Source of the DNA: Cyanobium sp. M55B138
GTDB lineage: Bacteria; Cyanobacteriota; Cyanobacteriia; PCC-6307; Cyanobiaceae
Direction: 5' to 3'
Length of the DNA: 10,131 bases
Assembly: GCA_018400215.1 (NCBI GenBank)
Contig: JAGYNF010000044.1
Location: 1 to 10,131 of the forward strand
Every line of letters starts with the position of its first letter. Position 1 is the stretch's first letter. The notes under the pieces were generated by a model, which saw only the letters and a program-made list of their open reading frames with translations, was not told the origin of the DNA and made no database searches. Shown one piece after another: positions 1 to 9,634 of this stretch. The position numbers were made by a program, and so were the translations under genes.

Positions 1-43
1 GAGTCTGGCCACCCTGCCTAGCTTGCGAGGGTTGCCGCTCCGC

Positions 44-47
44 AGGA
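44..47 (+). promoter_or_regulatory. Shine-Dalgarno site (AGGA) for the cation ATPase
   Basis: AGGA lies nine bases before the ATG at 57. It supports that start, which also gives the expected N-terminal cation-ATPase domain. Bases 1-43 show no clear promoter. Confidence 0.5.
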
Positions 48-56
48 CGCCCGACC

Positions 57-2783
57 ATGCTGGATGCCTCGCCCCATGCGCAGACCGCCGCTGCTGTGCT
101 GCAGCAGCTCGGCAGTGACCCCGCTGAGGGCCTCGCTGCCGCCGAGGTGGCGCGGCGCTGTGGGCGCTATGGCCGCAACGAACTGGCGGAGCCGCCAAGC
201 CAGCCGGCCTGGCTGAAGCTGTTGCTTCAGTTTCACCAGCCCCTGCTGTACATCTTGCTGGTGGCGGGTCTGGTTAAGGCGCTGCTGGGCTCCTGGACCA
301 ACGCCCTGGTGATCTGGGCCGTGACGGTGATCAACGCCGTGATCGGCTACATCCAGGAGGCCCGGGCTGAGGGGGCGATCGCGGCCCTGGCCCGCTCGGT
401 GAGCACGGAGACCACCGTGTTGCGCGATGGCCAGACCCTGCGCATCGCCTCCCGCGATCTGGTGCCGGGCGATGTGGTGCAGTTGGCGGCGGGCGACAAG
501 GTGCCGGCCGACCTGCGCCTGGTGGAGGTGCGGGATCTGCAGGTGGATGAGTCGGGGCTCACGGGGGAATCGCTGCCGGTGCGGAAGGATCCGGACCCCC
601 TCGCCTCCGATACGCCCCTGGCCGACCGCCGCTGCATGGTGCACGCCGGCAGCTTCGTGACCTCCGGTCAGGGGTTTGGTGTGGTGGTGGCCACCGGTGA
701 CGCCACCGAGATGGGGACCATCTCTAAGTCGTTGCAGCAGCGCAGCAGCTTGAGCACTCCGCTCACGCGCCGTTTTGCCAGCTTCAGTCGGGTGTTGCTC
801 TATTTCATCCTGGCGGTGGCGGCCCTCACCCTGGCGATCGGCCTGGGCCGGGGCCAGCCCTTTGCCGAGGTGTTTGAGGCGGCGGTGGCCCTGGCGGTGA
901 GTGCGATTCCCGAGGGCCTGCCGGCGGTGGTCACGATCACCCTGGCGATCGGCGTGAACCGGATGGCGGCCCGTCACGCCATCATCCGCAAGCTGCCGGC
1001 GGTGGAGGCCCTGGGCAGTGCCACGGTGATCTGCTCCGACAAAACCGGCACCCTCACCGAAAACCAGATGACGGTGCAGGTGGTGGAGGCCGGCGGCGTC
1101 AGCTATCGCGTCACCGGTGGCGGCTACAGCCCCCATGGCGACCTGCTCGATGCCAGCGGTGCGGTGGTGGATCCCCTGCCCGGACCCTTGGATCAGCTGT
1201 TGCGTTGCGGCGTGCTCTGCAATGACGCCCGCCTGGTGCAGGAGCACGGCAACTGGAGTTGCCAGGGGGATCCCACCGAGGGGGCCCTGTTGGCGGCGGC
1301 GGAGAAAGCTGGCCTCACCCGGGCGGGGCTGGAGGGCCACTGGCCGCGGCTGGATGTGCTGCCGTTCGCCTCCGACTACCAGTACATGGCCACCCTCCAC
1401 GATGGTGACGACAGCGAGCGACTGCTGCAGGTGAAGGGTTCACTCGAGGCCCTGCTGCCCCGCTGTGGGGGCATGTTGGCCGCCGATGGCGACGTGGTGC
1501 CCGTGACGGTCGCGGCGATCCAGGAGCGGGTGGATGTGCTCGCCGGCAAGGGCCTGCGCCTGATCGCCTTCGCGGCCAAGCGTCTGCCCCACCACCGCCA
1601 CGACCTCAGCCACGAGGATGTGGAGAGCGATCTGGTGTTCCTCGGCCTGCAGGGCATGCTCGATCCGCCGCGCCCCGAGGCGATCGCGGCGGTGGCGGCC
1701 TGCCAGCGGGCCGGCATCTCGGTGCGGATGATCACCGGCGACCATGCCGCCACCGCCGCCGCCATCGCCGCCCGCATGGGCTTGGGGGGTTCGGAACCGT
1801 CCAGCGAAGCCAGCGAGCCCGAGCCCCTGCGGGCCTACACCGGCAGAGAGCTGGCGGCGATGGATCCAGCCCAGCTGGCCGCTGCCGCCGCCGATGGTCA
1901 GGTGTTTGCCCGGGTCGCCCCGGCCCAGAAGCTGGAGCTGGTGAAGGCGCTGCAGGCCCATGGGGAGGTGGTGGCGATGACCGGCGACGGCGTCAACGAC
2001 GCCCCGGCGCTCAAGCAGGCCGATATCGGCATCGCCATGGGCCAGGGGGGCACCGAGGTGGCCCGCGAGGCCTCCGACATGCTGCTCACCGACGACAACT
2101 TCGCCTCGATCGAGGCGGCGGTGGAGGAGGGGCGCACGGTGTACCGCAACCTGCGCAAGGCAATCGCCTTCCTGCTGCCGGTGAATGGCGGTGAGTCGAT
2201 GACAATTCTGATCAGCGCCCTGCTGGCCCGCGACCTGCCGATCCTGGCCCTGCAGGTGCTGTGGCTGAACATGATCAACTCGATCACGATGACGGTGCCC
2301 CTGGCCTTTGAGCCCAAGGCACCCGACACCATGACCCGGCCACCCCGGGATCCCCGCGAACCCTTGATCACACCCCAGCTGCTGCGGCGCATCCTGGTGG
2401 TGTCGCTCTACAACTGGGTGCTGATCTTCGGCGTGTTCGAGTGGGTGCGCCTCAGTGGCGGCAGCCTGGAGCTGGCCCGCACCGCCGCGATTCAGGCCCT
2501 GGTGGCGGCCCGGATCATCTATCTGCTCAGCATCAGCCAGTTGGGTCGCAGCCTGGCCGCGCGACTGCTGGGCCGGAGCGGGGAGGTGGCCCAGGGGCCC
2601 CAGCTGTTGCTGGGCATCGGCCTGGCGGTGCTGCTGCAGCTGATCTTCAGCCAGTGGCGGCCGATGAATGGCCTGTTCAGCACGGCGCCGATCGGTTGGC
2701 TGGAGCTGGCGGTGTGCGGCCTGGCGATGCTGTTGATGGTGCCGGTGGCCTGGCTGGCCAACCGGCTCGATCCCAGTGCCTGA
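57..2783 (+). CDS. P2-type cation-transporting ATPase (PacL/CtpF-like)
   Basis: This is a complete 908-residue inner-membrane pump that couples ATP hydrolysis to cation export. Order: N-terminal cation-ATPase domain (about 5-50), first membrane hairpin (about 55-105), actuator domain with TGES at 169-172, M3-M4 with PEGLP at 285-289, phosphorylation motif DKTGT with the acyl-phosphate Asp at D328, nucleotide domain, MITGD at 558-562, hinge TGDGVND at 642-648, then a C-terminal helix bundle (about 695-905). These motifs and the length fit the P2 family. The M4 Glu (E286), M5 Asn/Glu (N710, E713) and M6 Asn (N738) match SERCA calcium-site residues. However, the M6 Thr-Asp pair is Asn-Ser (N741, S742), so calcium should not be assumed as substrate. 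The ATG is preceded by AGGA nine bases away. The gene ends tail to tail with ligA. Family is very sure; the ion is unknown. Confidence 0.96.
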   Translation: MLDASPHAQTAAAVLQQLGSDPAEGLAAAEVARRCGRYGRNELAEPPSQPAWLKLLLQFHQPLLYILLVAGLVKALLGSWTNALVIWAVTVINAVIGYIQEARAEGAIAALARSVSTETTVLRDGQTLRIASRDLVPGDVVQLAAGDKVPADLRLVEVRDLQVDESGLTGESLPVRKDPDPLASDTPLADRRCMVHAGSFVTSGQGFGVVVATGDATEMGTISKSLQQRSSLSTPLTRRFASFSRVLLYFILAVAALTLAIGLGRGQPFAEVFEAAVALAVSAIPEGLPAVVTITLAIGVNRMAARHAIIRKLPAVEALGSATVICSDKTGTLTENQMTVQVVEAGGVSYRVTGGGYSPHGDLLDASGAVVDPLPGPLDQLLRCGVLCNDARLVQEHGNWSCQGDPTEGALLAAAEKAGLTRAGLEGHWPRLDVLPFASDYQYMATLHDGDDSERLLQVKGSLEALLPRCGGMLAADGDVVPVTVAAIQERVDVLAGKGLRLIAFAAKRLPHHRHDLSHEDVESDLVFLGLQGMLDPPRPEAIAAVAACQRAGISVRMITGDHAATAAAIAARMGLGGSEPSSEASEPEPLRAYTGRELAAMDPAQLAAAAADGQVFARVAPAQKLELVKALQAHGEVVAMTGDGVNDAPALKQADIGIAMGQGGTEVAREASDMLLTDDNFASIEAAVEEGRTVYRNLRKAIAFLLPVNGGESMTILISALLARDLPILALQVLWLNMINSITMTVPLAFEPKAPDTMTRPPRDPREPLITPQLLRRILVVSLYNWVLIFGVFEWVRLSGGSLELARTAAIQALVAARIIYLLSISQLGRSLAARLLGRSGEVAQGPQLLLGIGLAVLLQLIFSQWRPMNGLFSTAPIGWLELAVCGLAMLLMVPVAWLANRLDPSA

Positions 2784-2792
2784 TTCCAGTGA

Positions 2793-5296
<2,504 letters not shown>

Positions 5297-5324
5297 AGGC
5301 CGTGCACACGCGGTTGAATGGCCC
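5297..5324. other. Divergent intergenic spacer (28 bases)
   Basis: This is the only DNA between the start of the - strand membrane-protein/ligA pair and the GTG chosen for the SprT-like gene. It is too short for two separate promoters, so at least one promoter must reach into the opposite coding region. I see no clear -10 or -35 element and no Shine-Dalgarno site on either side. Confidence 0.5.
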
Positions 5325-5933
5325 GTGAGTCTGACTGACTGCCCCGCCGGCGTGCCGCTCGAACCCCTGCTGCCGCTGTTCCACCGGCTCAACCGGGAGC
5401 ATTTCGACGGCAGCCTGGCGCCCGATGGGCTGGCGCTGGTGAGCCTGCGCTGGAGCGATGGCCGGATGCGCCGCAGCGCCGGCCTGTATCGCTTCGGCCG
5501 CCATGGCGATGGCCGCGAGCTCAGCGAGATCGTGCTGTCGCGGCCCCTGCTCGACCCCCTGCCCCGCCAGGCCCTGCTCGGCACCCTCTGCCACGAGATG
5601 ATCCACGCCTGGACCCACCGGGTGCTGCAGGTGCGGGAGGTGCATGGCCCCCACTTCCGTGGCCGCATGGCGGCGATCAACGCGGCCCAGGCCGACTTTG
5701 CGGTGAGTGTGCGCCACCACTACCCCCTGCCGGGGGAGGGGGCGCAGGCGGCGGCCCGCTGGCTGGCCCGCTGTCCCCGCTGCGGCATCACCGCCCCCTA
5801 CCGGCGCCGGGTGAAGGGTCTGGCCTGCCGTGCCTGCTGTCAGCGCCACCACGGCGGCCTGTGGCACGTCAGTTGTCTGCTCGATTTTGTGGAGGCAACC
5901 GCACGCCAGCCCCGGCGCACGGATCCGACGTAA
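5325..5933 (+). CDS. SprT/Spartan-like zinc metalloprotease
   Basis: A 202-residue protein with the SprT-like layout. The zinc-protease motif HEMIH is at 90-94 (zinc ligands H90 and H94, catalytic E91), with the third histidine in HGPHF at 107-111. A C-terminal zinc ribbon follows, CPRC at 150-153 and CRAC at 168-171. The HGP-x-F form is the one found in eukaryotic Spartan (SPRTN), which cuts proteins crosslinked to DNA; the bacterial members are little studied, so a DNA-protein-crosslink role is inference. The GTG at 5325 starts just before the conserved helix (PLEPLLPLFHRLNREHF). In-frame ATGs at 5262 and 5271 would add about 20 unremarkable residues and overlap the divergent gene start. 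The gene sits back to back with the ligA operon, a mild hint of a DNA-repair setting. Catalytic residues are intact; the exact start is uncertain. Confidence 0.9.
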   Translation: MSLTDCPAGVPLEPLLPLFHRLNREHFDGSLAPDGLALVSLRWSDGRMRRSAGLYRFGRHGDGRELSEIVLSRPLLDPLPRQALLGTLCHEMIHAWTHRVLQVREVHGPHFRGRMAAINAAQADFAVSVRHHYPLPGEGAQAAARWLARCPRCGITAPYRRRVKGLACRACCQRHHGGLWHVSCLLDFVEATARQPRRTDPT

Positions 5934-5974
5934 CGTCAGCTCGCCCGTCTCGCCCATGCCCCCGGCCTGCCCCT

Positions 5975-6070
5975 GTGGCTGTTTTTTTCTGGAGTCTGGA
6001 GTGGAGCGGTGTGGCCATCACCCTGGTGGGCTTGGCCCGGGAGCGCTGGCTGGCCGCCCGGCGCCGGTAG
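5975..6070 (+). CDS. Possible 31-residue single-span membrane protein (doubtful)
   Basis: A GTG-started frame encodes an aliphatic/aromatic stretch (AVFFWSLEWSGVAITLVGLA) followed by an arginine-rich end (RERWLAARRR), the pattern of a one-helix inner-membrane protein with a positive cytoplasmic tail. Its stop lies nine bases before the ATG of the next gene, so coupling is possible. Against it: there is no Shine-Dalgarno site, the start is not ATG, the frame is open upstream into the SprT-like gene, and 31 codons can be open by chance at this GC content. I recognise no family. It is the only candidate content of the 146-base gap at 5934-6079. Confidence 0.3.
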   Translation: MAVFFWSLEWSGVAITLVGLARERWLAARRR

Positions 6071-6079
6071 CGTTGCGCC

Positions 6080-6649
6080 ATGGCTGAGCGCTGGTCCGAG
6101 TCCTATCCCGACCGCCCCCGGCGCGGTGCGGATTCGTTGGAGCAGGGGTTGGATCGGTTGGTCACGGCGGGACGCCAATTGGTGGATGGGGTGTCCGGGG
6201 CTCGCCCGGGCTCGCGGGCTGGGGCGCGCGCAGCCGCCCCCGCAGCCTTGGCTCGCCCGCGCCTGGGCGACCTGGGCCGCTGGGTGGAGAACAAGCTCGA
6301 CTGGATCCTGGAGGACGACGACGCCTGGCGCGAGCCCTGGCAGGCAGCCCAACCTCCCAGCCAGCCCTCCAGCCAACCTCCGTACCGTTCCGCTGGGCCC
6401 CGCGCTGAGGGGTCCCGGCGCCGCCCGCTGGAGGCGATTTCACGCCGCGGCCAGCGCCCCCAGCCCCCAGCCGCAGATCCCGCCCCAGCCCCTGCCAGCG
6501 AAGACTGGCCCGACGACACCAGCTTCTCCCGCCCGCGCTGGCAGCGTCCAGCCCAGCCCCCAGCCCGTCAGCCCCTGCCGGTCCAGCCCCAGCCGGCCGC
6601 CCCCCCCGGGCGACCCGTGCCCCGATCCAGTCGCCGCCGCCAGCCCTGA
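6080..6649 (+). CDS. Proline-rich protein of unknown function
   Basis: A 189-residue cytoplasmic-type protein with no signal peptide or membrane span. Three patches look constrained: an N-terminal helix with LEQGLDRLVTAGRQLVDGVSG (20-40), a Trp/acidic core LGDLGRWVENKLDWILEDDDAWREPW (62-87, named here in parts: RWVENKLDWIL, EDDDAWREPW), and RRRPLEAISRRG (113-124). A second acidic-aromatic patch (EDWPDDTSFSRPRW) is at 141-154. The stretches between and after these are Pro/Ala/Gln/Arg-rich and probably disordered. I think of small cyanobacterial conserved hypotheticals with a similar Trp/acidic core, but cannot name a family. The ATG at 6080 has no Shine-Dalgarno site; the rest of the frame supports it. 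A second + frame is open over almost the same span, but it lacks the patterned patches and is read here as a GC-driven shadow. The DUF1269 gene follows 28 bases downstream. Confidence 0.78.
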   Translation: MAERWSESYPDRPRRGADSLEQGLDRLVTAGRQLVDGVSGARPGSRAGARAAAPAALARPRLGDLGRWVENKLDWILEDDDAWREPWQAAQPPSQPSSQPPYRSAGPRAEGSRRRPLEAISRRGQRPQPPAADPAPAPASEDWPDDTSFSRPRWQRPAQPPARQPLPVQPQPAAPPGRPVPRSSRRRQP

Positions 6650-6667
6650 CTAACCTGGCGCTACAGC

Positions 6668-6671
6668 GGAG
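6668..6671 (+). promoter_or_regulatory. Shine-Dalgarno site (GGAG) for the DUF1269 gene
   Basis: GGAG ends six bases before the ATG at 6678, ideal spacing, and is the best ribosome-binding site in the window. TAACCT at 6651-6656, just after the previous stop, could be a -10 box, but there is no matching -35, so a separate promoter here is only possible. Confidence 0.6.
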
Positions 6672-6677
6672 ATCAGC

Positions 6678-7199
6678 ATGAGCAGCCTGGTAGTGGTGGG
6701 TTTCCCCAAGGCCGATGAGGCGGAGCAGGTGCGCCGCGAGCTGGCCGACATCCAGCGGGAGCAGTTGATTGCCCTCGAGGATGCGGTTGTGGTGGAGCAC
6801 GACGGCGACGGCCAGGTGCACCTGCGCCAGGCCGTGAATTTGGCGGCGGCCGGCGCCCTGGGCGGCGGCTTCTGGGGCACCCTGGTGGGCCTGCTGTTCC
6901 TCAATCCCCTGCTGGGTGCGGCGGTGGGCGCCGGCGTGGGTGCGGCCTCCGGTTCCCTCTCCGACATCGGCATCAACGACGCCTTCATGCGCGAGCTGGG
7001 CGAAACCCTGCCGCGGGGCACGGCAGCCCTGTGTCTGCTGATCCGGGAGGCCACGGCCGATCGGGTGGTGGAGCGGCTACGGGTTCACGCTCCCCACGCC
7101 AAGCTGCTGCGCACCAACCTCAGCCACACAGACGAAGATCAACTGCGTGAGTTGCTGGAGCGTGCGGCCCGGCAGGCCGAGGCGCTGCGGCTGTCCTGA
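6678..7199 (+). CDS. DUF1269 family membrane protein
   Basis: A 173-residue protein with the DUF1269 (COG4803) layout. It has an N-terminal alpha/beta domain beginning SSLVVVGFPKADEAEQVRR, a central membrane hairpin (about 55-93) packed with small residues (AAAGALGGGFWGTLVGLLFL, then LLGAAVGAGVGAASGSLSDIG), and a C-terminal half with another strand-helix pair (TAALCLLIREATADRVVERL). The Gly-x-x-x-Gly spacing is a glycine zipper, typical of close helix packing or oligomers. The family is widespread in bacteria with no settled function; members are often noted near stress genes, but nothing in this window shows a role. A good Shine-Dalgarno site fixes the ATG. The 3' end overlaps the last 80 bases of an opposite-strand ORF, an unusual convergent overlap. 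Family assignment is by pattern and fairly sure. Confidence 0.9.
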   Translation: MSSLVVVGFPKADEAEQVRRELADIQREQLIALEDAVVVEHDGDGQVHLRQAVNLAAAGALGGGFWGTLVGLLFLNPLLGAAVGAGVGAASGSLSDIGINDAFMRELGETLPRGTAALCLLIREATADRVVERLRVHAPHAKLLRTNLSHTDEDQLRELLERAARQAEALRLS

Positions 7200-7398
7200 C
7201 CCGCCGCCGGGGCACCTGGAAACTGCTGCCCCGCTGGCGCAGTTCCTTGTTCACCGGGCTCACCAGGTCGCTGGGCAGCTCCCGGGCCATGTCCTCAGCG
7301 GAGGTGCTCACCGCTGCCACGCCTGGCAGCAGCAGCTCCAGCAGGTCGGCCCATTGCTGAACCAGCCCATCAGGGCGAACCGGCTTGGGGGAAGCCAT
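7120..7398 (-). CDS. Small conserved-looking hypothetical protein
   Basis: A 92-residue protein I do not recognise. Residues 1-66 look real: amphipathic helices (LVQQWADLLELLLPGV, SAEDMARELPSDLVSPVNKEL) with a patterned end RQRGSSFQVPRRR. Residues 67-92 lie antisense to the 3' end of the DUF1269 gene and are Ala/Pro/Arg-rich, as expected of an antisense frame. The true protein may therefore have ended near residue 66 before losing a stop codon, or a frameshift may be present. No signal peptide, membrane span or metal motif is visible. It lies 48 bases downstream of the chorismate lyase gene on the same strand and could be the last gene of that transcript. The ATG at 7398 has no Shine-Dalgarno site. 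It is more likely a gene than not because the helices are better patterned than the surrounding shadow frames. Confidence 0.6.
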   Translation of the reverse strand: MASPKPVRPDGLVQQWADLLELLLPGVAAVSTSAEDMARELPSDLVSPVNKELRQRGSSFQVPRRRVRTAAAPRPAGPHAPATHAVDLRLCG

Positions 7399-7411
7399 GG
7401 CACGAAGGCAA

Positions 7412-7432
7412 ATGCTGCAGGCATGCTGCGGC
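7412..7432. repeat. Short tandem direct repeat in the intergenic gap
   Basis: Two near-identical adjacent units, ATGCTGCAGGC and ATGCTGCGGC, lie between the chorismate lyase stop and the start of the next gene. Each contains short palindromes (CTGCAG, GCATGC). It may be a chance or slippage product; it is too short for a function to be assigned. Confidence 0.35.
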
Positions 7433-7446
7433 AGTGCCGCCCGCTG

Positions 7447-8061
7447 TCAATCCGCCCATGTTGAGGCGCTGGCACATGGCACCGTGGCGGGCCCCAGCCA
7501 GCGCTCCAGCGCCGGTGAGAACACCTCCCGGATCACGGTGAGTGGTTGGCCGCCGCGGAAGAAGCGGTAGTGGCGGCTCCAGAAGGGACCGCTGCGGCCA
7601 AAGCCCTGCTCCAACCAGGGGGCGTCCACCTGGGCCAGGCCGTCCACCTCCCGGAACAGCTCGGCCCGGCCCGCGGTGAGGCTGTGCCAGATCGGCTGGT
7701 CGCGCTGCTGCAGGTGGGCATCGGCCTGGGTCTGGTTCCACCAGCTCTCCGCCCAGGCCAGGGTGCTGTCGCCACAGCGCAACCACACCTGGCGCCGCAG
7801 CAGGGGCAGGGCCAGCTCCGCCACCTCCGCGGGGGGCGGTGCGCTGGGGGGTGTGCCGGCCGCGGCCAGGGGGGGCGCCGGTTCCGGGCCCATGGCGATC
7901 ACCTCAATCTGCACCGGCAGGCCACTGAGCGATTCCAGGTGGCGGGTGGGGCTGCCATCGCCCAGCAGCAGCAGCCGCCAGGGGCCGCTCAGGGGCAGGG
8001 GCAGGGTTTCGAGGCCGAGGGTCTCGACTCCGATGCCCCAGAGTTGGTGCAGGCGCAGCAT
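7447..8061 (-). CDS. Chorismate lyase, cyanobacterial DUF98 type
   Basis: A 204-residue cytoplasmic enzyme that splits chorismate into pyruvate and 4-hydroxybenzoate, the aromatic precursor of plastoquinone. Patterns typical of the cyanobacterial family (as in Synechocystis Sll1797) are present: WRLLLLGDGSPTRHLESLSG (28-47), LRRQVWLRCGDSTLAWAESWWN (88-109, seen as RRQVWLRC plus AESWW), PIWHSLTAGRAELFREVDGL (123-142) and FWSRHYRFFRGGQPLTVIREVFSP (160-183, seen as HYRFF plus VIREVF). R90 and E179 are the likely counterparts of the active-site Arg and Glu of E. coli UbiC, by position in the pattern only. A Pro/Ala-rich insert (60-80) is probably a loop. The ATG lies five bases after the stop of the sulfotransferase gene, so translation may be coupled. 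Sure of the family. Confidence 0.9.
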   Translation of the reverse strand: MLRLHQLWGIGVETLGLETLPLPLSGPWRLLLLGDGSPTRHLESLSGLPVQIEVIAMGPEPAPPLAAAGTPPSAPPPAEVAELALPLLRRQVWLRCGDSTLAWAESWWNQTQADAHLQQRDQPIWHSLTAGRAELFREVDGLAQVDAPWLEQGFGRSGPFWSRHYRFFRGGQPLTVIREVFSPALERWLGPATVPCASASTWAD

Positions 8062-8066
8062 CCGGT

Positions 8067-8777
8067 TCAGCCCAGGCCGTAGCCCAGCCTTCTAGCCAGG
8101 CGACCGCAGCGGCGGTGAACCAGCGCAATCTCCGCCGCGCTGAGCTGCTCGCCATAGCGGCCGCTGCTGTTGAACAGCGGCTGGTTGATCTGCTGGTTGC
8201 GGAGCTCCCGGTGGCCGGCGCCGGTCTCGCTATACCAGCTCACCTGCTGCTGGTGGTAGTGCAGCTGGGCGGGATCGAAGCCCAGCCCCAGCCTGGCCAT
8301 CAGCTGCTCCAGGCAGGCCTGCGGATCGTCGACCAGATCCTCGTAGCGCAGCAGGGTGACCTGGGGGTGGTGGCGCCAACGGTCAACCCGGCCGTTGTCG
8401 TGGCGCCAGCGGCGCAGGGCCTTGCCGAAGCGGCCGTAGCGACGTTTCAGCGAGGCCACGCAGTCGCGGGGGTCGCGGCAGATCAGCACGATTCGGCTGG
8501 AGGGGGCGGCGTTGAGGATGAAGCCCAACTGCCGCACGTGCTTGGGGGTCTTCTCCACCCAGACGGAGGTACCGGCGGCGGCGCTGTCGCGCCAGAACCC
8601 TTCGATCGCCTGCCGGTAGCGGCGATAGCTGCCCTTTTTGGCCACGCCGGTTTCGCCCGGGATGGCATGGATACGCGGATGGGCCCCGATCAGTCGGGTG
8701 AGGATCGACGTGCCCGAGTGGCCACAGCCGCACACGTGAATCCCCCCGGGCAGGGGCGGTCGCCAGAGTCGCTGCAT
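8067..8777 (-). CDS. PAPS-dependent sulfotransferase
   Basis: A 236-residue sulfotransferase that would move sulfate from PAPS to a hydroxyl or amino acceptor. The phosphosulfate-binding loop is GCGHSGTSILTRLIGAHP (17-34), the cyanobacterial form of the GxGRSGTT loop. Next comes VEKTPKH (74-80) with the lysine-Thr-Pro motif, then the 3'-phosphate site RIVLICRDPRDCVASLKRRY (95-114) with R101 and S109. The C-terminal part has the usual acceptor-side and dimer elements (LLRYEDLVDDPQACLEQL). No membrane span or signal peptide is visible, so it acts in the cytoplasm. The ATG at 8777 sits just before the first strand; an in-frame start at 8834 would overlap the glycosyltransferase gene. The acceptor cannot be read from the sequence. 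It lies between a glycosyltransferase (16 bases) and chorismate lyase (5 bases), which favours a glycan acceptor but does not prove it. Confidence 0.92.
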   Translation of the reverse strand: MQRLWRPPLPGGIHVCGCGHSGTSILTRLIGAHPRIHAIPGETGVAKKGSYRRYRQAIEGFWRDSAAAGTSVWVEKTPKHVRQLGFILNAAPSSRIVLICRDPRDCVASLKRRYGRFGKALRRWRHDNGRVDRWRHHPQVTLLRYEDLVDDPQACLEQLMARLGLGFDPAQLHYHQQQVSWYSETGAGHRELRNQQINQPLFNSSGRYGEQLSAAEIALVHRRCGRLARRLGYGLG

Positions 8778-8793
8778 GACACCAGTCTGCTGG

Positions 8794-9621
8794 TCAGCCC
8801 CAGTGCTGATCGATCCAGGGCACGGGCATGGCAAAGCGCCTGAGGCCGCCCAGGTTGCCGCTGGCCAGCAGGCGCCGCAGGTGCGCCCGGCGCCCGCCGT
8901 AGGGGGGGGAATCGGGTTTCCACTTGCCGTCCTTCACATCGGAGGGGTTGGGCCCGCCGGGGAAGGTGATGATGCGGCTGCCAGCGGGCAGCCGGGCTGG
9001 CCGCAGGTAGCGCAGGGGCATCGGCCCGAGGCAGTGCAGGCGGAAGTGGCGGGTCCAGCCGCGGGGCCAGAACTGCAGCCGATCGCCGAGGCAGTGGCTG
9101 ATGAAGTGCTGCTCGTAGCCGAAGCGGTCGGCGATCGCCTGGGGGTCGCGGCGGAAGCGCGCCAGGATCTCCGGGTGGGAGCCAATTGGGAAGCGGAACA
9201 CCGAGGTCTGGCCCAGGCCGCTGAGGGGCCGGGCCCAGTTGCGCTCCAGGATCACGGCGCTGGGGTCGCCATGGCTGAAGTAGGGATCGAGATCGCCCAC
9301 GATCACCGAGTCGAGGTCCACGAACAGGGCAGGGCCGCCCAGGCCGTCCAGCTGGGCGCCCCAGAGGGCCACCTTGCGCCACTTGCCCCGGGTGTTGGTC
9401 GGTTCCGCGCAGCCCAGCTCCGGTAGGGGCAAGACGCGTATGGCGGGGTCGAGGCCGCGGGGATCGTCGCTGAGACACACCAGCTGGAAGGGCGGGCTGA
9501 GGTGGCGGGCCAGCATCCGCTGCAGCCGATTCACATAGTCGGCGCCGTATTTGGTGCCCCATTTCATGCAGAGAACCAACTTGGTGGTGCTGCTGGCCTG
9601 GGGGCTGGGTTGCTGTCTCAC
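8794..9621 (-). CDS. GT-A-like glycosyltransferase (GT8-like pattern)
   Basis: A 275-residue predicted cytoplasmic protein. It opens with strand KLVLCMKWGTKYGADYVNRL (14-33), has VCLSDDP (48-54), and a DxD-type metal/nucleotide-sugar motif in ALFVDLDSVIVGDLDPYF (98-115; D102 and D104). GQTSVFRF (about 144-151) and the later EQHFISHCLGD and ITFPGGPNP segments fit the acceptor side of a GT-A fold. The sugar and linkage are unknown. I chose a GTG start at 9621, 13 bases after the upstream stop. The Met at residue 19 is too late because the first strand would be lost, and the ATG of the longer frame (9819) lies inside the upstream gene and adds low-complexity Pro/Arg sequence. No Shine-Dalgarno site is clear, so the start is moderate. 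It sits between two sulfotransferase genes and may build the glycan they sulfate. Confidence 0.82.
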   Translation of the reverse strand: MRQQPSPQASSTTKLVLCMKWGTKYGADYVNRLQRMLARHLSPPFQLVCLSDDPRGLDPAIRVLPLPELGCAEPTNTRGKWRKVALWGAQLDGLGGPALFVDLDSVIVGDLDPYFSHGDPSAVILERNWARPLSGLGQTSVFRFPIGSHPEILARFRRDPQAIADRFGYEQHFISHCLGDRLQFWPRGWTRHFRLHCLGPMPLRYLRPARLPAGSRIITFPGGPNPSDVKDGKWKPDSPPYGGRRAHLRRLLASGNLGGLRRFAMPVPWIDQHWG

Positions 9622-9634
9622 GATGACTTGCAAA

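Noticed and set aside
18..1400. A 460-codon open frame on the - strand
   Set aside because: It lies antisense to the ATPase gene and is rich in His, Gln, Arg and Gly with no domain pattern, as expected from the complement of a high-GC coding sequence.
2784..2792. Terminator between the convergent ATPase and ligA genes
   Set aside because: Only nine bases separate the stops and no hairpin with a T-run is visible; any terminator must lie within the coding sequences.
5927..5937. Palindrome GACGTAACGTC at the SprT-like stop codon
   Set aside because: It is five base pairs around a single base, too small for a terminator hairpin; operator function cannot be argued from one copy.
5982..5988. Run of seven T, possible intrinsic terminator
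   Set aside because: No stable GC-rich hairpin lies directly upstream of it.
6330..6640. Repeated CAGCCC-like units, considered as a tandem repeat or CRISPR-like array
   Set aside because: The units are irregular and come from Pro/Gln/Ala codons in a low-complexity protein tail; there is no repeat-spacer regularity.
6009..6653. A second + strand frame of 214 codons over the proline-rich gene
   Set aside because: It is Pro/Ser/Trp-rich without the patterned acidic-aromatic patches of the 6080-6649 frame, and its start and stop merely track that gene.
8690..9562. A 290-codon - strand frame over the glycosyltransferase
   Set aside because: It is Pro/Arg-rich and has no motif, whereas the competing frame has the DxD motif and fold-like strands.
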